Source: JAFLCA01 sp041907145 (lineage in GTDB: Bacteria > Bdellovibrionota_C > UBA2361 > JAFLCA01). Taken from it: a DNA stretch of 17,207 nt. The translations under genes were made by a program, and so were the position numbers. A model generated the notes under the pieces. The model searched no databases. It worked only from the letters and a program-made list of their open reading frames with translations, and was not told the origin of the DNA. Every line of letters starts with the position of its first letter. Position 1 is the first letter of the stretch. Location of the stretch: assembly GCA_041907145.1 (NCBI GenBank), contig JAYRHW010000104.1:1-17207 (forward strand), written 5' to 3'. Positions 8,339 through 16,919 of the stretch are shown here, one piece after another.

Positions 8339-10333
8339 AAGCTGGGCGAGCAGGTAGCTGTCTATGAGCGCCTCGAGTTGTGCCTGGGCTACAGTATCAA
8401 GCTCAGACTCATGCTGCGCAGTCATACTTGTGTATAGTAACGCGGTGGGAAGGCCCGTCCGCTGCCGATTTCGCTGCCGCATGAGAGCGAACCAGCGCAA
8501 AACACTCTGATACGGCACCACAGAGTCACGGAGACCGGTAATGACGAGCATGGCGGGATATTGAAATTCGCGCAGACGCTCCACGGGTGATATGGACTGT
8601 ATGTTCGCTAATTCTTCCGGATTATGGGTATCGCCCCATTCCTCACGTTCAACGGCATAGAGGGGCGAGAGGGGGTCCTGCACCGCAGCGGCCAAATCAA
8701 CCAGAGGTCGATCGAGAATAATTGCTCGAAATAGTCCAGGATTTTGCGCTGCGGTAACCGCTACGGTCAGTCCTCCGGCCGACTTTCCGTAGGCAAACAG
8801 GCGCTCAGGGGAAGTGTAGCCTGAGGCCACAAGGTGCCTTGCGCATGCAGCCAAGTCCTCGAAGCTTCGCCGTTTACTCAGTCGGGTAGCCTGTCGATGC
8901 CAGGCTTCGCCGCCTTCGCCCCCGCCGCGGATATGCGCTACCGCGATTCGAAACCCCTTTGCAAGGAGGAGACTATCCGACTCAAGGTATCCCCGACTTG
9001 ACACTTGGCCATAAGCGCCGTAGGCGACAAGGAGTAGGGGCGAGGATCCCTGTGCTGCGCTGCTGCTGACAATCGAGATAGGAATGTTGGTTCCATCGAA
9101 GCTTAGGGCTTCCTCGACCCGAACTCGACGCTCCTGGCCTGGTGATGCTGCTGGAACATCGAGCAGCCGAGTGGCGGTATTAAATGAAATAATAAATGAA
9201 TGTCGCGCCAGTGACTCGATCTCCATTCTAACCAAGGGATCATTCGGCGTGGACGCAGGCAGCAGTCGCAATGACTCAGCATCCGCCGGAAGCTCTGGTG
9301 CCAGGAGCGAGCGCGAGCCTAGTTGATAGATCGCCAAAGCAGGTCGCAGCCGCTTCCGCCCTATCATGACGAGTGAATCGCCCTTCAATTCGGCATCTTG
9401 AATCTGCATATCTCCTGGCAACGGGACGCGCAGGACGGAGGATACTCGATTTGGTATGGATACCTCGACGACGTCGGAGACTTTCACGCGGAACCGCGGA
9501 CTCAGCAGAAGCTTCGACGAGGGGGAACCGCGCAAGTCCGGCGCAGAGGGAATAGATCTGGCGTCTTCATTGAGCACATAGAGTTCCTTGAGACCACTCC
9601 GGCGACGGGAGAGAATGACTTCTCCCGTAAGTGGGGCGCTGCTAAGGTCGAGTGTCTCCAAGTCATCCGCACTTTGATAGAGTTTACGCGTGCCCGCTGC
9701 GGTATCACAGCTCCACTGCCAGAGGGTATTTGCCCTAAGGCGCTCGCGTACCGTAAAGAAGGCCAAGCAATCCTTGCCAGTCCAGGCAAAATCCTGCACA
9801 TCCTCATGCGAAATTTGAGCTATGCGGGAGTTCTCGATATCCCAAAGGAATAGTTCGAAAATTCCCCGCCGCTCTAGGTCGACTGAGAATGCAATCAACT
9901 TGTTGCCGGGGGCGATTCTTAGCAATCCAAGCTCGGCGCTCGGATAGGCTCGCAGTACTTCATTCGGGTTAAAGACGATGGCTGGGCCAGGGCTTCCCAA
10001 AGTCTCGCGGTAGATAACCGGCTGCCGCCAGCCTTGCTCCGGTTTAGAAAAATAATGGTAATTACCGACGACGATGCCCTGGGATGTTCCGGGCTCAGGA
10101 GTTGAAAGGAGCTTCGTTAGGATTGACTGCTTTGTTGCCTGCATGCCGGCAAGTTGCCTAGCCGTGTACTCATTCTCGGCGCGAATGTAGTTAAGAAGTT
10201 CTGAATTCAAGTCCGCTGTGAATGCTTCAATCTCAACTGGCGGGGAGGGGGGCGGAGAAACCTCCGGGCTGAAGGAGCAGGAGCTGACGGTAGCGCAGGC
10301 TGAGAGCAGTATAAGAAGTAAAGGATCGGCAAT
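8321..10333 (-). CDS. S9A family serine peptidase, oligopeptidase B-like, probable lipoprotein (start uncertain)
   Basis: Predicted prolyl-oligopeptidase-family peptidase (~670 residues, close to the ~690 of oligopeptidase B) that would cut short peptides in the periplasm. The C-terminal alpha/beta hydrolase domain carries the nucleophile motif GKSAGG (Ser codon at 8780-8782), then ITGLRDSVVPY with the Asp, then TAQHE with the His, in the right order. GGGEGGEAWH and DRPLVDL are also typical of the family. The N-terminal part is a beta-propeller with an AENEYTARQL start segment. Just before a Pro-rich linker lies LLLILLSAC, a lipobox. The problem is the start. The frame runs upstream into tRNA-Leu, where the only standard start (GTG, 10408) lies. 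Outside the tRNA the first options are ATT at 10333, TTG at 10210 and ATG at 10144; the last two lose the lipobox. The coordinate used marks the end of the tRNA. The neighbouring + strand operon is convergent. Confidence 0.85.
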   Translation of the reverse strand: MADPLLLILLSACATVSSCSFSPEVSPPPSPPVEIEAFTADLNSELLNYIRAENEYTARQLAGMQATKQSILTKLLSTPEPGTSQGIVVGNYHYFSKPEQGWRQPVIYRETLGSPGPAIVFNPNEVLRAYPSAELGLLRIAPGNKLIAFSVDLERRGIFELFLWDIENSRIAQISHEDVQDFAWTGKDCLAFFTVRERLRANTLWQWSCDTAAGTRKLYQSADDLETLDLSSAPLTGEVILSRRRSGLKELYVLNEDARSIPSAPDLRGSPSSKLLLSPRFRVKVSDVVEVSIPNRVSSVLRVPLPGDMQIQDAELKGDSLVMIGRKRLRPALAIYQLGSRSLLAPELPADAESLRLLPASTPNDPLVRMEIESLARHSFIISFNTATRLLDVPAASPGQERRVRVEEALSFDGTNIPISIVSSSAAQGSSPLLLVAYGAYGQVSSRGYLESDSLLLAKGFRIAVAHIRGGGEGGEAWHRQATRLSKRRSFEDLAACARHLVASGYTSPERLFAYGKSAGGLTVAVTAAQNPGLFRAIILDRPLVDLAAAVQDPLSPLYAVEREEWGDTHNPEELANIQSISPVERLREFQYPAMLVITGLRDSVVPYQSVLRWFALMRQRNRQRTGLPTALLYTSMTAQHESELDTVAQAQLEALIDSYLLAQLSGGDS

Positions 10334-10414
10334 GCGGGAGGGGGGACTTGAACCCCCAAGCCTTGCGGCGCCAGATCCTAAGTCTGGTGTGTCTGCCAAT
10401 TCCACCACCCCCGC
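10333..10414 (-). tRNA. tRNA-Leu (anticodon UAG)
   Basis: Read on the minus strand, GCGGGGG (5') pairs with CTCCCGC (3') as the 7-bp acceptor stem with one G-U. An anticodon stem CCAGA/TCTGG holds loop CTTAGGA, giving anticodon UAG, which reads CUA/CUN leucine codons. A class II variable arm (GCC-GCAA-GGC) and a T arm GGGGG-TTCAAGT-CCCCC follow. The discriminator base is A (10333) and CCA is not encoded. The peptidase gene directly abuts its 3' end. Confidence 0.95.
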
Positions 10415-10623
10415 GTGTCGACCGACAGTAGCATACCGAATGAGACACTAAAAGCCGAGGCGATAGAGTACCTTAAGTTCAGAAAGAGGGGGGCCCACCG
10501 GTGTACTTGCCGGTTCGTTCTATGGTATACCGGCCTGTCGATATTTCGCCCCGTCATGGGGCCTTTGCCCGTAAGGCTTCGACCGTAGAGCTTGGACAGG
10601 GCGTGCAACTTTGGAGTTCCTTC
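10415..10623. other. Intergenic region between divergent tRNA-Leu and tig
   Basis: This 209-bp gap must hold promoters for tRNA-Leu (leftward) and tig (rightward). No convincing -10/-35 pair was found by eye. A small hairpin, GCCCC-gtcat-GGGGC (10548-10562), lies in the likely tig leader and is not followed by a T run. The GTG-initiated extension of the tig frame to 10501 looks non-coding. Confidence 0.4.
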
Positions 10624-11985
10624 ATGGATTTTAAATCTTCGATAACCGACATAGACACCGTGACCAAGCAGTTCGTGGTTTCAATTCCTGCTGATCATGT
10701 GGCCAAGGAGGCTGAGTCAGCGCTGAAGGGGTATGCCTCGAAGACTAGCATCAAAGGATTTCGCCCGGGCAAAGCTCCCCGAGATTTGGTTGAGAAGCTG
10801 CATGGTGCTGAAATTCGCCTTGAGGTGGCCAATCGCCTGATTACGTCCAGCCTCAACGATCTTATCAAAGAGCATAAGCTTGACGTGGTCGGGGATCCGG
10901 ATGTGAAGGTTGATTCCCTCGAGCCTGGCAAGGAGATCGCTTACACAGCCAAGGTCTCGATTTTCCCCAACCCAGAGATAGCCGCTGTTGATTCCTTCAA
11001 GGTGAAGGTCGTAAGGCGTGAAGTCAAAGACTCCGACATAGAAGATGTTATCGAGGACATGCGAAAGAGCCGCGCCACCCCGCAGAAGCTAGCTTTCCGC
11101 AATACAGCCAAGAAGGATGATGTCATTGATGGCATGCTCGCTGTCGAAGTCGAGGGGGAGGAGGCCGCTCGCCCGGAGCCCATAGCTATCGTCCTTGGTT
11201 CGGGAACTTTGCCCGCGGATGTCGAACAGCAGATCGAGGGCATGGAGGTCGGCCAGTCCAAGGAGATTCATTCTTCGATTCCTGCTACACATCCCAATGA
11301 GAAGCTGCGAGGCAAGCCCGCGACGTTCAAGATTACGCTGAACGGTTTGTCGGAGCGTATTTTGCCGGAGCTCAACGACGCCTTTGCTCAGAGTTTAAAC
11401 ATGGGAGTAGGCACGGTGCTCGAGCTCCGCATGAAGATTCGCACGGAATTACAAGGATTTCACGAACGTGAAGTCAAGAAGGATATTCAGGCGGCAGTTC
11501 TCGATCAGCTCTTGGAAAAGCATGACTTTCAGGTCCCTCAGATACTGATGGACGACGAAATTCGCAGCATGCTTTCGCGCAATGGCGTGCTGAACCAGAA
11601 GCATGGCGACATTTCAAAACTTTCGATGGAACCGATCCGCGAGAAGCTGAACGATGTTGCCGCTCGCCGAGTCCGCAGCGCGATTATTGTCGATCAAATT
11701 GGTAAGAACGAAAAGTTGCAAGCCAGCGATGATGACATCAACAAAGCACTGGACGATATCGCCGCCCAGAATGGCGTGACCAAGGAAGACGTTAGGAAGT
11801 TTTTCCTCAACCAGGAGCGTGGACTCGGGTTCTTGCTCGAAATCACTCGAAATAAGGTGCTGGAATTCCTCGTTAGCAAGGCTGCGGTCGAGTATACTGA
11901 TCCCAAGACCGAGGAATCGAAGGAAGCCGCTGCCGGGGGCGAGAAAAGCAGTGGAGAGAAGAAGGCGAAGAAAGCTAAGAAGTAG
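10624..11985 (+). CDS. tig: Trigger factor, ribosome-associated chaperone and peptidyl-prolyl isomerase
   Basis: Predicted 453-residue trigger factor, which binds ribosomal protein L23 at the exit tunnel and shields new chains. Near residue 43 lies GFRPGKAPRDLVEK, the ribosome-binding signature (GFRxGxxP). The middle part (about 150-245) is the FKBP-like domain, and the C-terminal helical arms (about 250-430) include LPELNDAFAQ, typical of the family. The tail is Lys/Glu-rich (KKAKKAKK). The ATG at 10624 starts with the expected MDFKSSI sequence and has TTGGAG about 8 bases upstream; a GTG at 10501 would add 41 residues with no family match. It is followed at 114 bp by clpP, giving the classical tig-clpP-clpX order, which links folding of new chains to proteolysis. 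Confidence 0.96.
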   Translation: MDFKSSITDIDTVTKQFVVSIPADHVAKEAESALKGYASKTSIKGFRPGKAPRDLVEKLHGAEIRLEVANRLITSSLNDLIKEHKLDVVGDPDVKVDSLEPGKEIAYTAKVSIFPNPEIAAVDSFKVKVVRREVKDSDIEDVIEDMRKSRATPQKLAFRNTAKKDDVIDGMLAVEVEGEEAARPEPIAIVLGSGTLPADVEQQIEGMEVGQSKEIHSSIPATHPNEKLRGKPATFKITLNGLSERILPELNDAFAQSLNMGVGTVLELRMKIRTELQGFHEREVKKDIQAAVLDQLLEKHDFQVPQILMDDEIRSMLSRNGVLNQKHGDISKLSMEPIREKLNDVAARRVRSAIIVDQIGKNEKLQASDDDINKALDDIAAQNGVTKEDVRKFFLNQERGLGFLLEITRNKVLEFLVSKAAVEYTDPKTEESKEAAAGGEKSSGEKKAKKAKK

Positions 11986-12099
11986 AGGCTTTTTTACCGT
12001 GACGCACGGCACCACACGAGCTGCGTTGCGGCTTTCCGTAGTACCACTTATGATTGCTGAAAGGCGGCTAGTGGCAGGTCTTAGAATTAGGATTGGGCA

Positions 12100-12702
12100 A
12101 TGAATTACATACCGTACGTTATCGAGCAGACCGGAAGAGGCGAGCGTTCTTATGATATTTTCTCTCGCTTACTCAAGGAGCGCATCGTCTTCTTGGGTAG
12201 TGAAGTTAACGATACGGTTGCCAATCTTATCACGGCCCAGTTCCTGTTCTTGGAGAGCGAAGACCCGGAGAAGGACATTTATCTTTACATTAATAGCCCG
12301 GGCGGCTCGGTCTCCGCAGGCCTAGCTATTTATGACACCATGCAGTACATCCGGCCGGATGTGGCGACGGTCTGCATTGGGCAGGCCGCAAGCATGGGGG
12401 CGGTTTTGCTGGCTGGTGGAGCGAAGGGTAAGCGGTCGGCCCTCAAGCATGCCCGCATCATGATTCATCAGCCTCTGGGCGGATTTCAGGGGCAGGCTTC
12501 GGATGTGGAAATTCACGCCCGCGAAATGTTGAGAGTAAAGCGCGAAATTAATGAAATTATGGCTAGACATACGAGCCAAGATATTAAATTGATTGAGAAA
12601 GATACCGATCGTGACTTCTTTATGACGAGCGTACAGGCCAAGGAATATGGTATCATTGACGAGGTCTTTGATCGTCGCGTTGGCGAGACCAAGAAGCCGT
12701 AA
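12100..12702 (+). CDS. clpP: ATP-dependent Clp protease proteolytic subunit ClpP
   Basis: Predicted 200-residue serine peptidase that forms a double-heptamer barrel and degrades proteins fed in by ClpX (or ClpA if present). The catalytic triad is visible: Ser98 in GQAASMGAVLL, His123 in IMIHQPLGG, and Asp172 in TDRDFFM. The YINSPGGSVSAGLAIYDTM block (63-81) is the usual oxyanion/handle region. Length and residue spacing match ordinary housekeeping ClpP. The protein begins MNYIPYVIEQTGRGER, so any propeptide is very short. The ATG has an AGGA about seven bases upstream. clpX follows after 63 bp, in which only a small GGCC hairpin is seen, so the two are probably cotranscribed. Confidence 0.98.
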   Translation: MNYIPYVIEQTGRGERSYDIFSRLLKERIVFLGSEVNDTVANLITAQFLFLESEDPEKDIYLYINSPGGSVSAGLAIYDTMQYIRPDVATVCIGQAASMGAVLLAGGAKGKRSALKHARIMIHQPLGGFQGQASDVEIHAREMLRVKREINEIMARHTSQDIKLIEKDTDRDFFMTSVQAKEYGIIDEVFDRRVGETKKP

Positions 12703-12765
12703 AACTCTAGCCTAGGGCGTATTAAACGGCCTGAGGGCCTATTTACCAAAAGGGGGTATCAGAGA

Positions 12766-14031
12766 TTGAGCAGGAGTGGTGACAAAGGCAGACATACCTT
12801 GGTGTGCTCTTTCTGCAACCGCTCGCAGGAGGAAGTGCGAAAGCTTATCGCCGGGCCCTCCGTGTATATCTGCGATGAGTGTATCGACCTCTGCAACGAC
12901 ATTATTGCTGAGGAGGTAGAGCACGACGGTACGCTTGCCACTCAGTCCAAGATTCCGCGCCCAAAGGAAATTAAGGCATTCTTGGATCAGTACGTCATAG
13001 GACAGGAGTATGCCAAGCGAGTTCTCTCTGTCGCTGTTCACAACCACTACAAGCGTATCGAAAGTAAGTCCGCATCTGGCGAAGTAGAGATCTCAAAGTC
13101 GAACATCATGCTCATCGGGCCTACAGGCACCGGGAAAACTCTGCTTGCTCAGACTTTAGCGCGAATCCTACAGGTTCCATTTACTATTGCCGATGCAACA
13201 ACGCTCACTGAAGCAGGGTATGTTGGTGAGGACGTCGAGAATATCATCCTGAATCTTCTGCAAGCCGCAGACTATGACGTCGAGAAGACGCAGCGCGGAA
13301 TCGTCTATATTGACGAAATTGATAAGATTTCCCGCAAATCAGAGAATCCCTCAATTACCCGCGACGTTTCAGGTGAGGGTGTTCAGCAGGCGTTGCTTAA
13401 AATGCTTGAGGGAACTGTCACTTCCGTTCCGCCGAAGGGGGGGCGCAAGCATCCACAGCAGGAATTCTTGCAGGTTGATACCAGTAATATTCTGTTTATC
13501 TGTGGCGGCGCCTTTGTCGGATTGGAGGATATTATCCGCCGCAGGGTCGGCGAGAAGAAGCTGGGTTTCGGCGCACGTTCTTCCGATCCTGCCAAGATCG
13601 ATGCAGCGGATGCGAAGAGCAATCTGCTGGCTCGCGTTGAGCCTGAGGATTTGTTGAAGTTTGGCCTCATTCCTGAGTTTATCGGACGCTTGCCGCTCGT
13701 GGCCCCGCTCGAGGAGCTTAACGAGGAGTCTCTGGTTAAAATCCTTGTCGAGCCAAAGAACGCCATCACCAAGCAGTATAAGCGGCTATTTGAGTTCGAG
13801 AATGTGCAGCTTCGCTTTGCTGATGCGGCTATTCGTGCTGTTGCGCGTCAGGCCATCGAGCGTAAATGCGGGGCGCGCGGACTTCGGGCGATTCTTGAGA
13901 AAATCATGTTGGATGTGATGTTTGAGGTTCCATCCGAGCCAGACATAAAGGAAGTGATCATATCCGAAGATACGATAGTGAAGGGGGAGAAGCCTCTCAT
14001 CGTTTACCAGCACCAAGCCGAGTCAGCGTAG
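12766..14031 (+). CDS. clpX: ATP-dependent Clp protease ATPase and unfoldase ClpX
   Basis: Predicted 421-residue AAA+ unfoldase that recognises tagged or damaged proteins and threads them into ClpP. The N-terminal zinc-binding domain has four cysteines (Cys14, 17, 36, 39). Walker A is GPTGTGKT (118-125), the pore loop is GYVGED, Walker B is IVYIDEID, and sensor and arginine regions follow (FIGRLPLVAPL; ERKCGARGLR). The ClpP-docking loop reads LGF in place of the common IGF, which still fits the accepted hydrophobic-Gly-Phe pattern. The start is a TTG at 12766, supported by AGGGGG nine bases upstream and by the normal MS...HTLVCSFC beginning. It lies downstream of clpP as in most proteobacteria. 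Confidence 0.97.
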   Translation: MSRSGDKGRHTLVCSFCNRSQEEVRKLIAGPSVYICDECIDLCNDIIAEEVEHDGTLATQSKIPRPKEIKAFLDQYVIGQEYAKRVLSVAVHNHYKRIESKSASGEVEISKSNIMLIGPTGTGKTLLAQTLARILQVPFTIADATTLTEAGYVGEDVENIILNLLQAADYDVEKTQRGIVYIDEIDKISRKSENPSITRDVSGEGVQQALLKMLEGTVTSVPPKGGRKHPQQEFLQVDTSNILFICGGAFVGLEDIIRRRVGEKKLGFGARSSDPAKIDAADAKSNLLARVEPEDLLKFGLIPEFIGRLPLVAPLEELNEESLVKILVEPKNAITKQYKRLFEFENVQLRFADAAIRAVARQAIERKCGARGLRAILEKIMLDVMFEVPSEPDIKEVIISEDTIVKGEKPLIVYQHQAESA

Positions 14032-14130
14032 TCCTTACCCGCAATTCTTTATTGATCGGCGTTGCACCAGGATAGTCCCCATCTAGGTATTAAGCCCGGG
14101 TGCCAGGCTCTCCCGCACAGAGAAGGCAAT

Positions 14131-14154
14131 AAAAACATCGTTAGAACGATTTTT
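14131..14154 (+). terminator. Possible weak intrinsic terminator after clpX
   Basis: ATCGT-taga-ACGAT forms a small hairpin, extended by flanking A and T runs that can pair across one unpaired C. It is followed by only four T residues, and the stem is AT-rich, so termination may be partial. Confidence 0.35.
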
Positions 14155-14294
14155 GGCATGATAATTGACCCGACTAGTGGATATCCGGCGTGGGCGTGGC
14201 TATACGACTAAAGAGGGTGAAATGTACGACGGGAATGCCGAATTTTCTCGCCCTGTTTTGATATTGTGATTTCGTTTTCCCTCTTCTAGCATCG

Positions 14295-14300
14295 TATAAT
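14295..14300 (+). promoter_or_regulatory. lon: Candidate -10 box (TATAAT) for lon
   Basis: A perfect TATAAT lies 49 bp before the lon start. The -35 region at the right distance (TTCGTT, 14271-14276) is poor, so activity may depend on an activator or another sigma factor. No clear heat-shock promoter was seen. A start near 14307 would give a leader of about 43 bases. Confidence 0.45.
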
Positions 14301-14349
14301 TAAGCGAAGATCTAAGAATTTTGGTGTTTAAACGCGTACACAAGGACCT

Positions 14350-16812
14350 ATGAAGGCAACTTTAGTTAATCCGGTTCCATTGCTTGCCCTGCGTGAATTA
14401 GTCGTTTTCCCGCAGCAAGTAGTGCCCCTCTTTGTCGGGCGTGAAAAAAGCGTTCGCGCGATTGAAGAGTCCCAGAAAGAAGGCAAGTACATCATGCTTG
14501 CGGCGCAGAAGGATGCCCGCACGAGCACCCCGGGGCAAAAGGATATATACAGCGTTGGCACACTGGGGGAGGTCGTTCAGCTCATTCGATTGGCAGACGG
14601 CCCCATCAAGGTATTAGTCGAGGGGAAGTCTCGTGCGCGAATCAAAAAATTCGTGCAGGAGGACGAGTACATGCTCGTCGATGTCGAGGAGATTCCGACT
14701 TCCTCGGAAGTTACGACCGAACTTAAGGCGCTCATGCGCTCGGTTAATGTAACTTTCGAGAGCTACGTCAAACTTGGCAAGAAAGTTAACCCCGAAATGA
14801 TCATGCAGGTAAACGCGATCGAAGATCCTTCGCGTTTGGCCGATGCTATCGTAGTGCAGCTCAATATCAAATTGGAGGATAAGCAGGACATCCTCGAAAC
14901 CATCGATCCGCAGGCGCGGCTCGAGAAGATCCTCGGCCACATGAAGTCCGAGATCGAGATCTTGCAGGTCGAAAAGCGCATTCGCAATCGCGTCAAGAAG
15001 CAGATGGAGAAGACTCAGAAGGAGTACTATCTCAATGAGCAGATGCGCGCGATTCAGAAGGAGCTCGGCGAGAAGGACGACTTCCGCAACGAAATTCAGG
15101 AGCTCGAGGAGAAACTCAAAAGCAAGGACATGCCTGATGATGCTCGCGATAAGACCGACAAGGAGATTCGCAAGCTGAAGATGATGTCACCGATGTCCGC
15201 AGAGGCGACCGTGGTTCGTAACTACGTCGACTGGATGCTGGCGCTGCCTTGGAACGAGGTGTCCAAGGACGAGATTGATATCGAGAAGGCCCGCAGTGTG
15301 CTCGAAGAGGATCACTACGGGTTGGAGAAGGTGAAGGAGCGCATACTTGAATATCTTGCCGTCCAGAAACTCGTCGGCAAAATGAAGGGTCCGATTCTTT
15401 GTCTCGTTGGCGCGCCTGGCGTTGGTAAGACCTCGCTTGGTAAATCCGTTGCCAAGGCCACGGGCAGAGAATTTGTGCGCGTCGCTCTTGGCGGCGTGCG
15501 TGATGAGGCCGAGATCCGCGGGCATCGACGGACCTATATCGGAGCTTTGCCGGGCAAAATTATTCAGTCGCTCAAGAAATCAGGGAAGAGTAATCCGGTG
15601 TTTTTGCTCGACGAAATCGACAAGATGTCTACGGATTTCCGCGGTGATCCTTCGTCGGCGTTGCTTGAGGTTTTAGATCCAGAGCAAAACGATACGTTCA
15701 ACGATCACTACCTAGATTGTGATTACGATCTCTCGAAGGTGATGTTTATAACCACCGCGAATACTTTACATACGATCCCGCAGCCGTTAATGGATCGCAT
15801 GGAGATTATCCGTATATCCGGTTATACGGAACTCGAGAAGCTCGCGATTGCGAAGAAGTACTTGTTCGATAAGCAGCTCAAGGAGAATGGCCTCGAGTCA
15901 AAGAATTTGATTATCGAAGAGGATGCTTATACCGAAGTGATTCGGCGTTACACTCGCGAGTCGGGAGTGCGTAATCTCGAGCGCAACATTGCGACATTGT
16001 GCCGTAAGGCCGCTGTCGAGGTCGTTGATAAGGGCTCTGATACCTGCGTTCGCATCGATGCAACATCGATTCCGAAATACCTCGGGCAGCCAAAGTTTCG
16101 CTTTGGCAAGTCGGAGGAGGAGCACCAGATTGGGACGACCACCGGCTTGGCTTGGACCGAAAAGGGAGGAGAGCTGCTCGTCATTGAAACGACCATCTTG
16201 CCTGGAAAGGGCAGACTGCAGATCACCGGCAAGTTGGGGGATGTGATGCAGGAGTCGGCGAAGGCCGCTCTTAGTTATGTTCGTTCCCGAGCGGAGATGT
16301 TAGGGCTGCCGAGAATGTTCTTCGATAGAGTCGACATCCACGTGCACGTACCGGAGGGTGCTATCCCGAAGGATGGTCCGTCGGCTGGTATCACCATGGC
16401 AACATCCCTGGTTTCCGCATTAACGGGAATCCCGGTAGATAAAAATGTAGCCATGACCGGTGAAATCACGCTGCGTGGAAATGTTCTGCCAATCGGCGGC
16501 TTGAAGGAGAAGGCCCTTGCGGCTCACCGCGGCGGCATTCGCAAGATATTGCTGCCGAAGGAGAATGAGAACGATATCGAGGAAATCCCGCCGACGGTGC
16601 GTGCGGACCTTGAGCTCGTTCCGGTCTCCCATGTCGATGAGGTCTTGTACGAGGCTCTTCTGTGTACTTCGAGCAAGGAGTTCGACAAATTCCTTGATCG
16701 CAAGTCGGCCCGCGACGAGATGTTCTTCAATGATGTGAAGGGCGACAACAGCGAGGAAGGTGGCAACGGGGGAGGGAAGGATAAATCCCAATCCACGGTG
16801 GTAACTCACTAG
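14350..16812 (+). CDS. lon: ATP-dependent protease Lon (LonA)
   Basis: Predicted 820-residue LonA protease, a hexamer joining an AAA+ unfoldase and a Ser/Lys peptidase that removes damaged and short-lived regulatory proteins in the cytoplasm. Order: substrate-binding LON domain (about 8-200), coiled region (205-290), AAA+ module with Walker A GAPGVGKT (354-361) and Walker B FLLDEIDKM, then the peptidase domain with PKDGPSAG (catalytic Ser678) and GGLKEKALAAHRGG (catalytic Lys721). These match E. coli Lon Ser679 and Lys722 closely in position. The C-terminus has an extra ~35-residue acidic, Gly-rich tail compared with the ~784-residue E. coli protein. The ATG has AAGGA about 5 bases upstream. 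The gene has its own candidate promoter and a strong terminator. Confidence 0.98.
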   Translation: MKATLVNPVPLLALRELVVFPQQVVPLFVGREKSVRAIEESQKEGKYIMLAAQKDARTSTPGQKDIYSVGTLGEVVQLIRLADGPIKVLVEGKSRARIKKFVQEDEYMLVDVEEIPTSSEVTTELKALMRSVNVTFESYVKLGKKVNPEMIMQVNAIEDPSRLADAIVVQLNIKLEDKQDILETIDPQARLEKILGHMKSEIEILQVEKRIRNRVKKQMEKTQKEYYLNEQMRAIQKELGEKDDFRNEIQELEEKLKSKDMPDDARDKTDKEIRKLKMMSPMSAEATVVRNYVDWMLALPWNEVSKDEIDIEKARSVLEEDHYGLEKVKERILEYLAVQKLVGKMKGPILCLVGAPGVGKTSLGKSVAKATGREFVRVALGGVRDEAEIRGHRRTYIGALPGKIIQSLKKSGKSNPVFLLDEIDKMSTDFRGDPSSALLEVLDPEQNDTFNDHYLDCDYDLSKVMFITTANTLHTIPQPLMDRMEIIRISGYTELEKLAIAKKYLFDKQLKENGLESKNLIIEEDAYTEVIRRYTRESGVRNLERNIATLCRKAAVEVVDKGSDTCVRIDATSIPKYLGQPKFRFGKSEEEHQIGTTTGLAWTEKGGELLVIETTILPGKGRLQITGKLGDVMQESAKAALSYVRSRAEMLGLPRMFFDRVDIHVHVPEGAIPKDGPSAGITMATSLVSALTGIPVDKNVAMTGEITLRGNVLPIGGLKEKALAAHRGGIRKILLPKENENDIEEIPPTVRADLELVPVSHVDEVLYEALLCTSSKEFDKFLDRKSARDEMFFNDVKGDNSEEGGNGGGKDKSQSTVVTH

Positions 16813-16830
16813 AAAACGCCAGCCAGGATT

Positions 16831-16867
16831 TGGCGCCCGAGAGTTTTCTCTCGGGCGCCATTTTTTT
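16831..16867 (+). terminator. Strong intrinsic terminator after lon
   Basis: A perfect 13-bp GC-rich stem (16831-16843 with 16848-16860), TTTT loop and a following run of seven T residues. It lies 18 bp after the lon stop and separates lon from tRNA-Val. Confidence 0.93.
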
Positions 16868-16874
16868 GCCTTTA

Positions 16875-16903
16875 TTGACTTCCCAAGGCGTCCACGTTAC
16901 CTT
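16875..16903 (+). promoter_or_regulatory. Candidate promoter for tRNA-Val
   Basis: TTGACT (16875-16880, 5 of 6 consensus) with a 17-bp spacer to TACCTT (16898-16903, 3 of 6). It lies between the lon terminator and the tRNA, where a tRNA promoter is expected. The -10 match is weak. Confidence 0.35.
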
Positions 16904-16919
16904 TTTCCCCCATTCTTCG

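Larger units (their letters stand above)
14032..14349 (+). other. clpX-lon intergenic region, no gene
   Basis: This 318-bp stretch has no coding potential that I can support. It holds an imperfect hairpin AGCCCGG-gtg-CCAGGCT (14093-14109, one mismatch), a second hairpin with A and T flanks at 14131-14154, and a TATAAT box close to lon. It most likely ends the tig-clpP-clpX transcript and starts the lon transcript. Confidence 0.5.

Noticed and set aside
10333..10408. Protein sequence beginning MVELADTPDLGSGAA
   Set aside because: This is the well-known false translation of a tRNA-Leu gene, so it is not accepted as the peptidase N-terminus.
10501..10623. N-terminal extension of trigger factor from GTG 10501
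   Set aside because: The extra 41 residues have no family match, while ATG 10624 has a good ribosome site and the normal N-terminus.
11997..12009. Hairpin CCGTG-acg-CACGG after tig
   Set aside because: The T run lies before the hairpin, not after, so it does not look like a terminator on the plus strand.
14154..14169. Sigma-54-like element TGGCATG-ATAA-TTGAC before lon
   Set aside because: The spacing fits, but the essential GC of the -12 box is GA, and no activator gene or site is visible.
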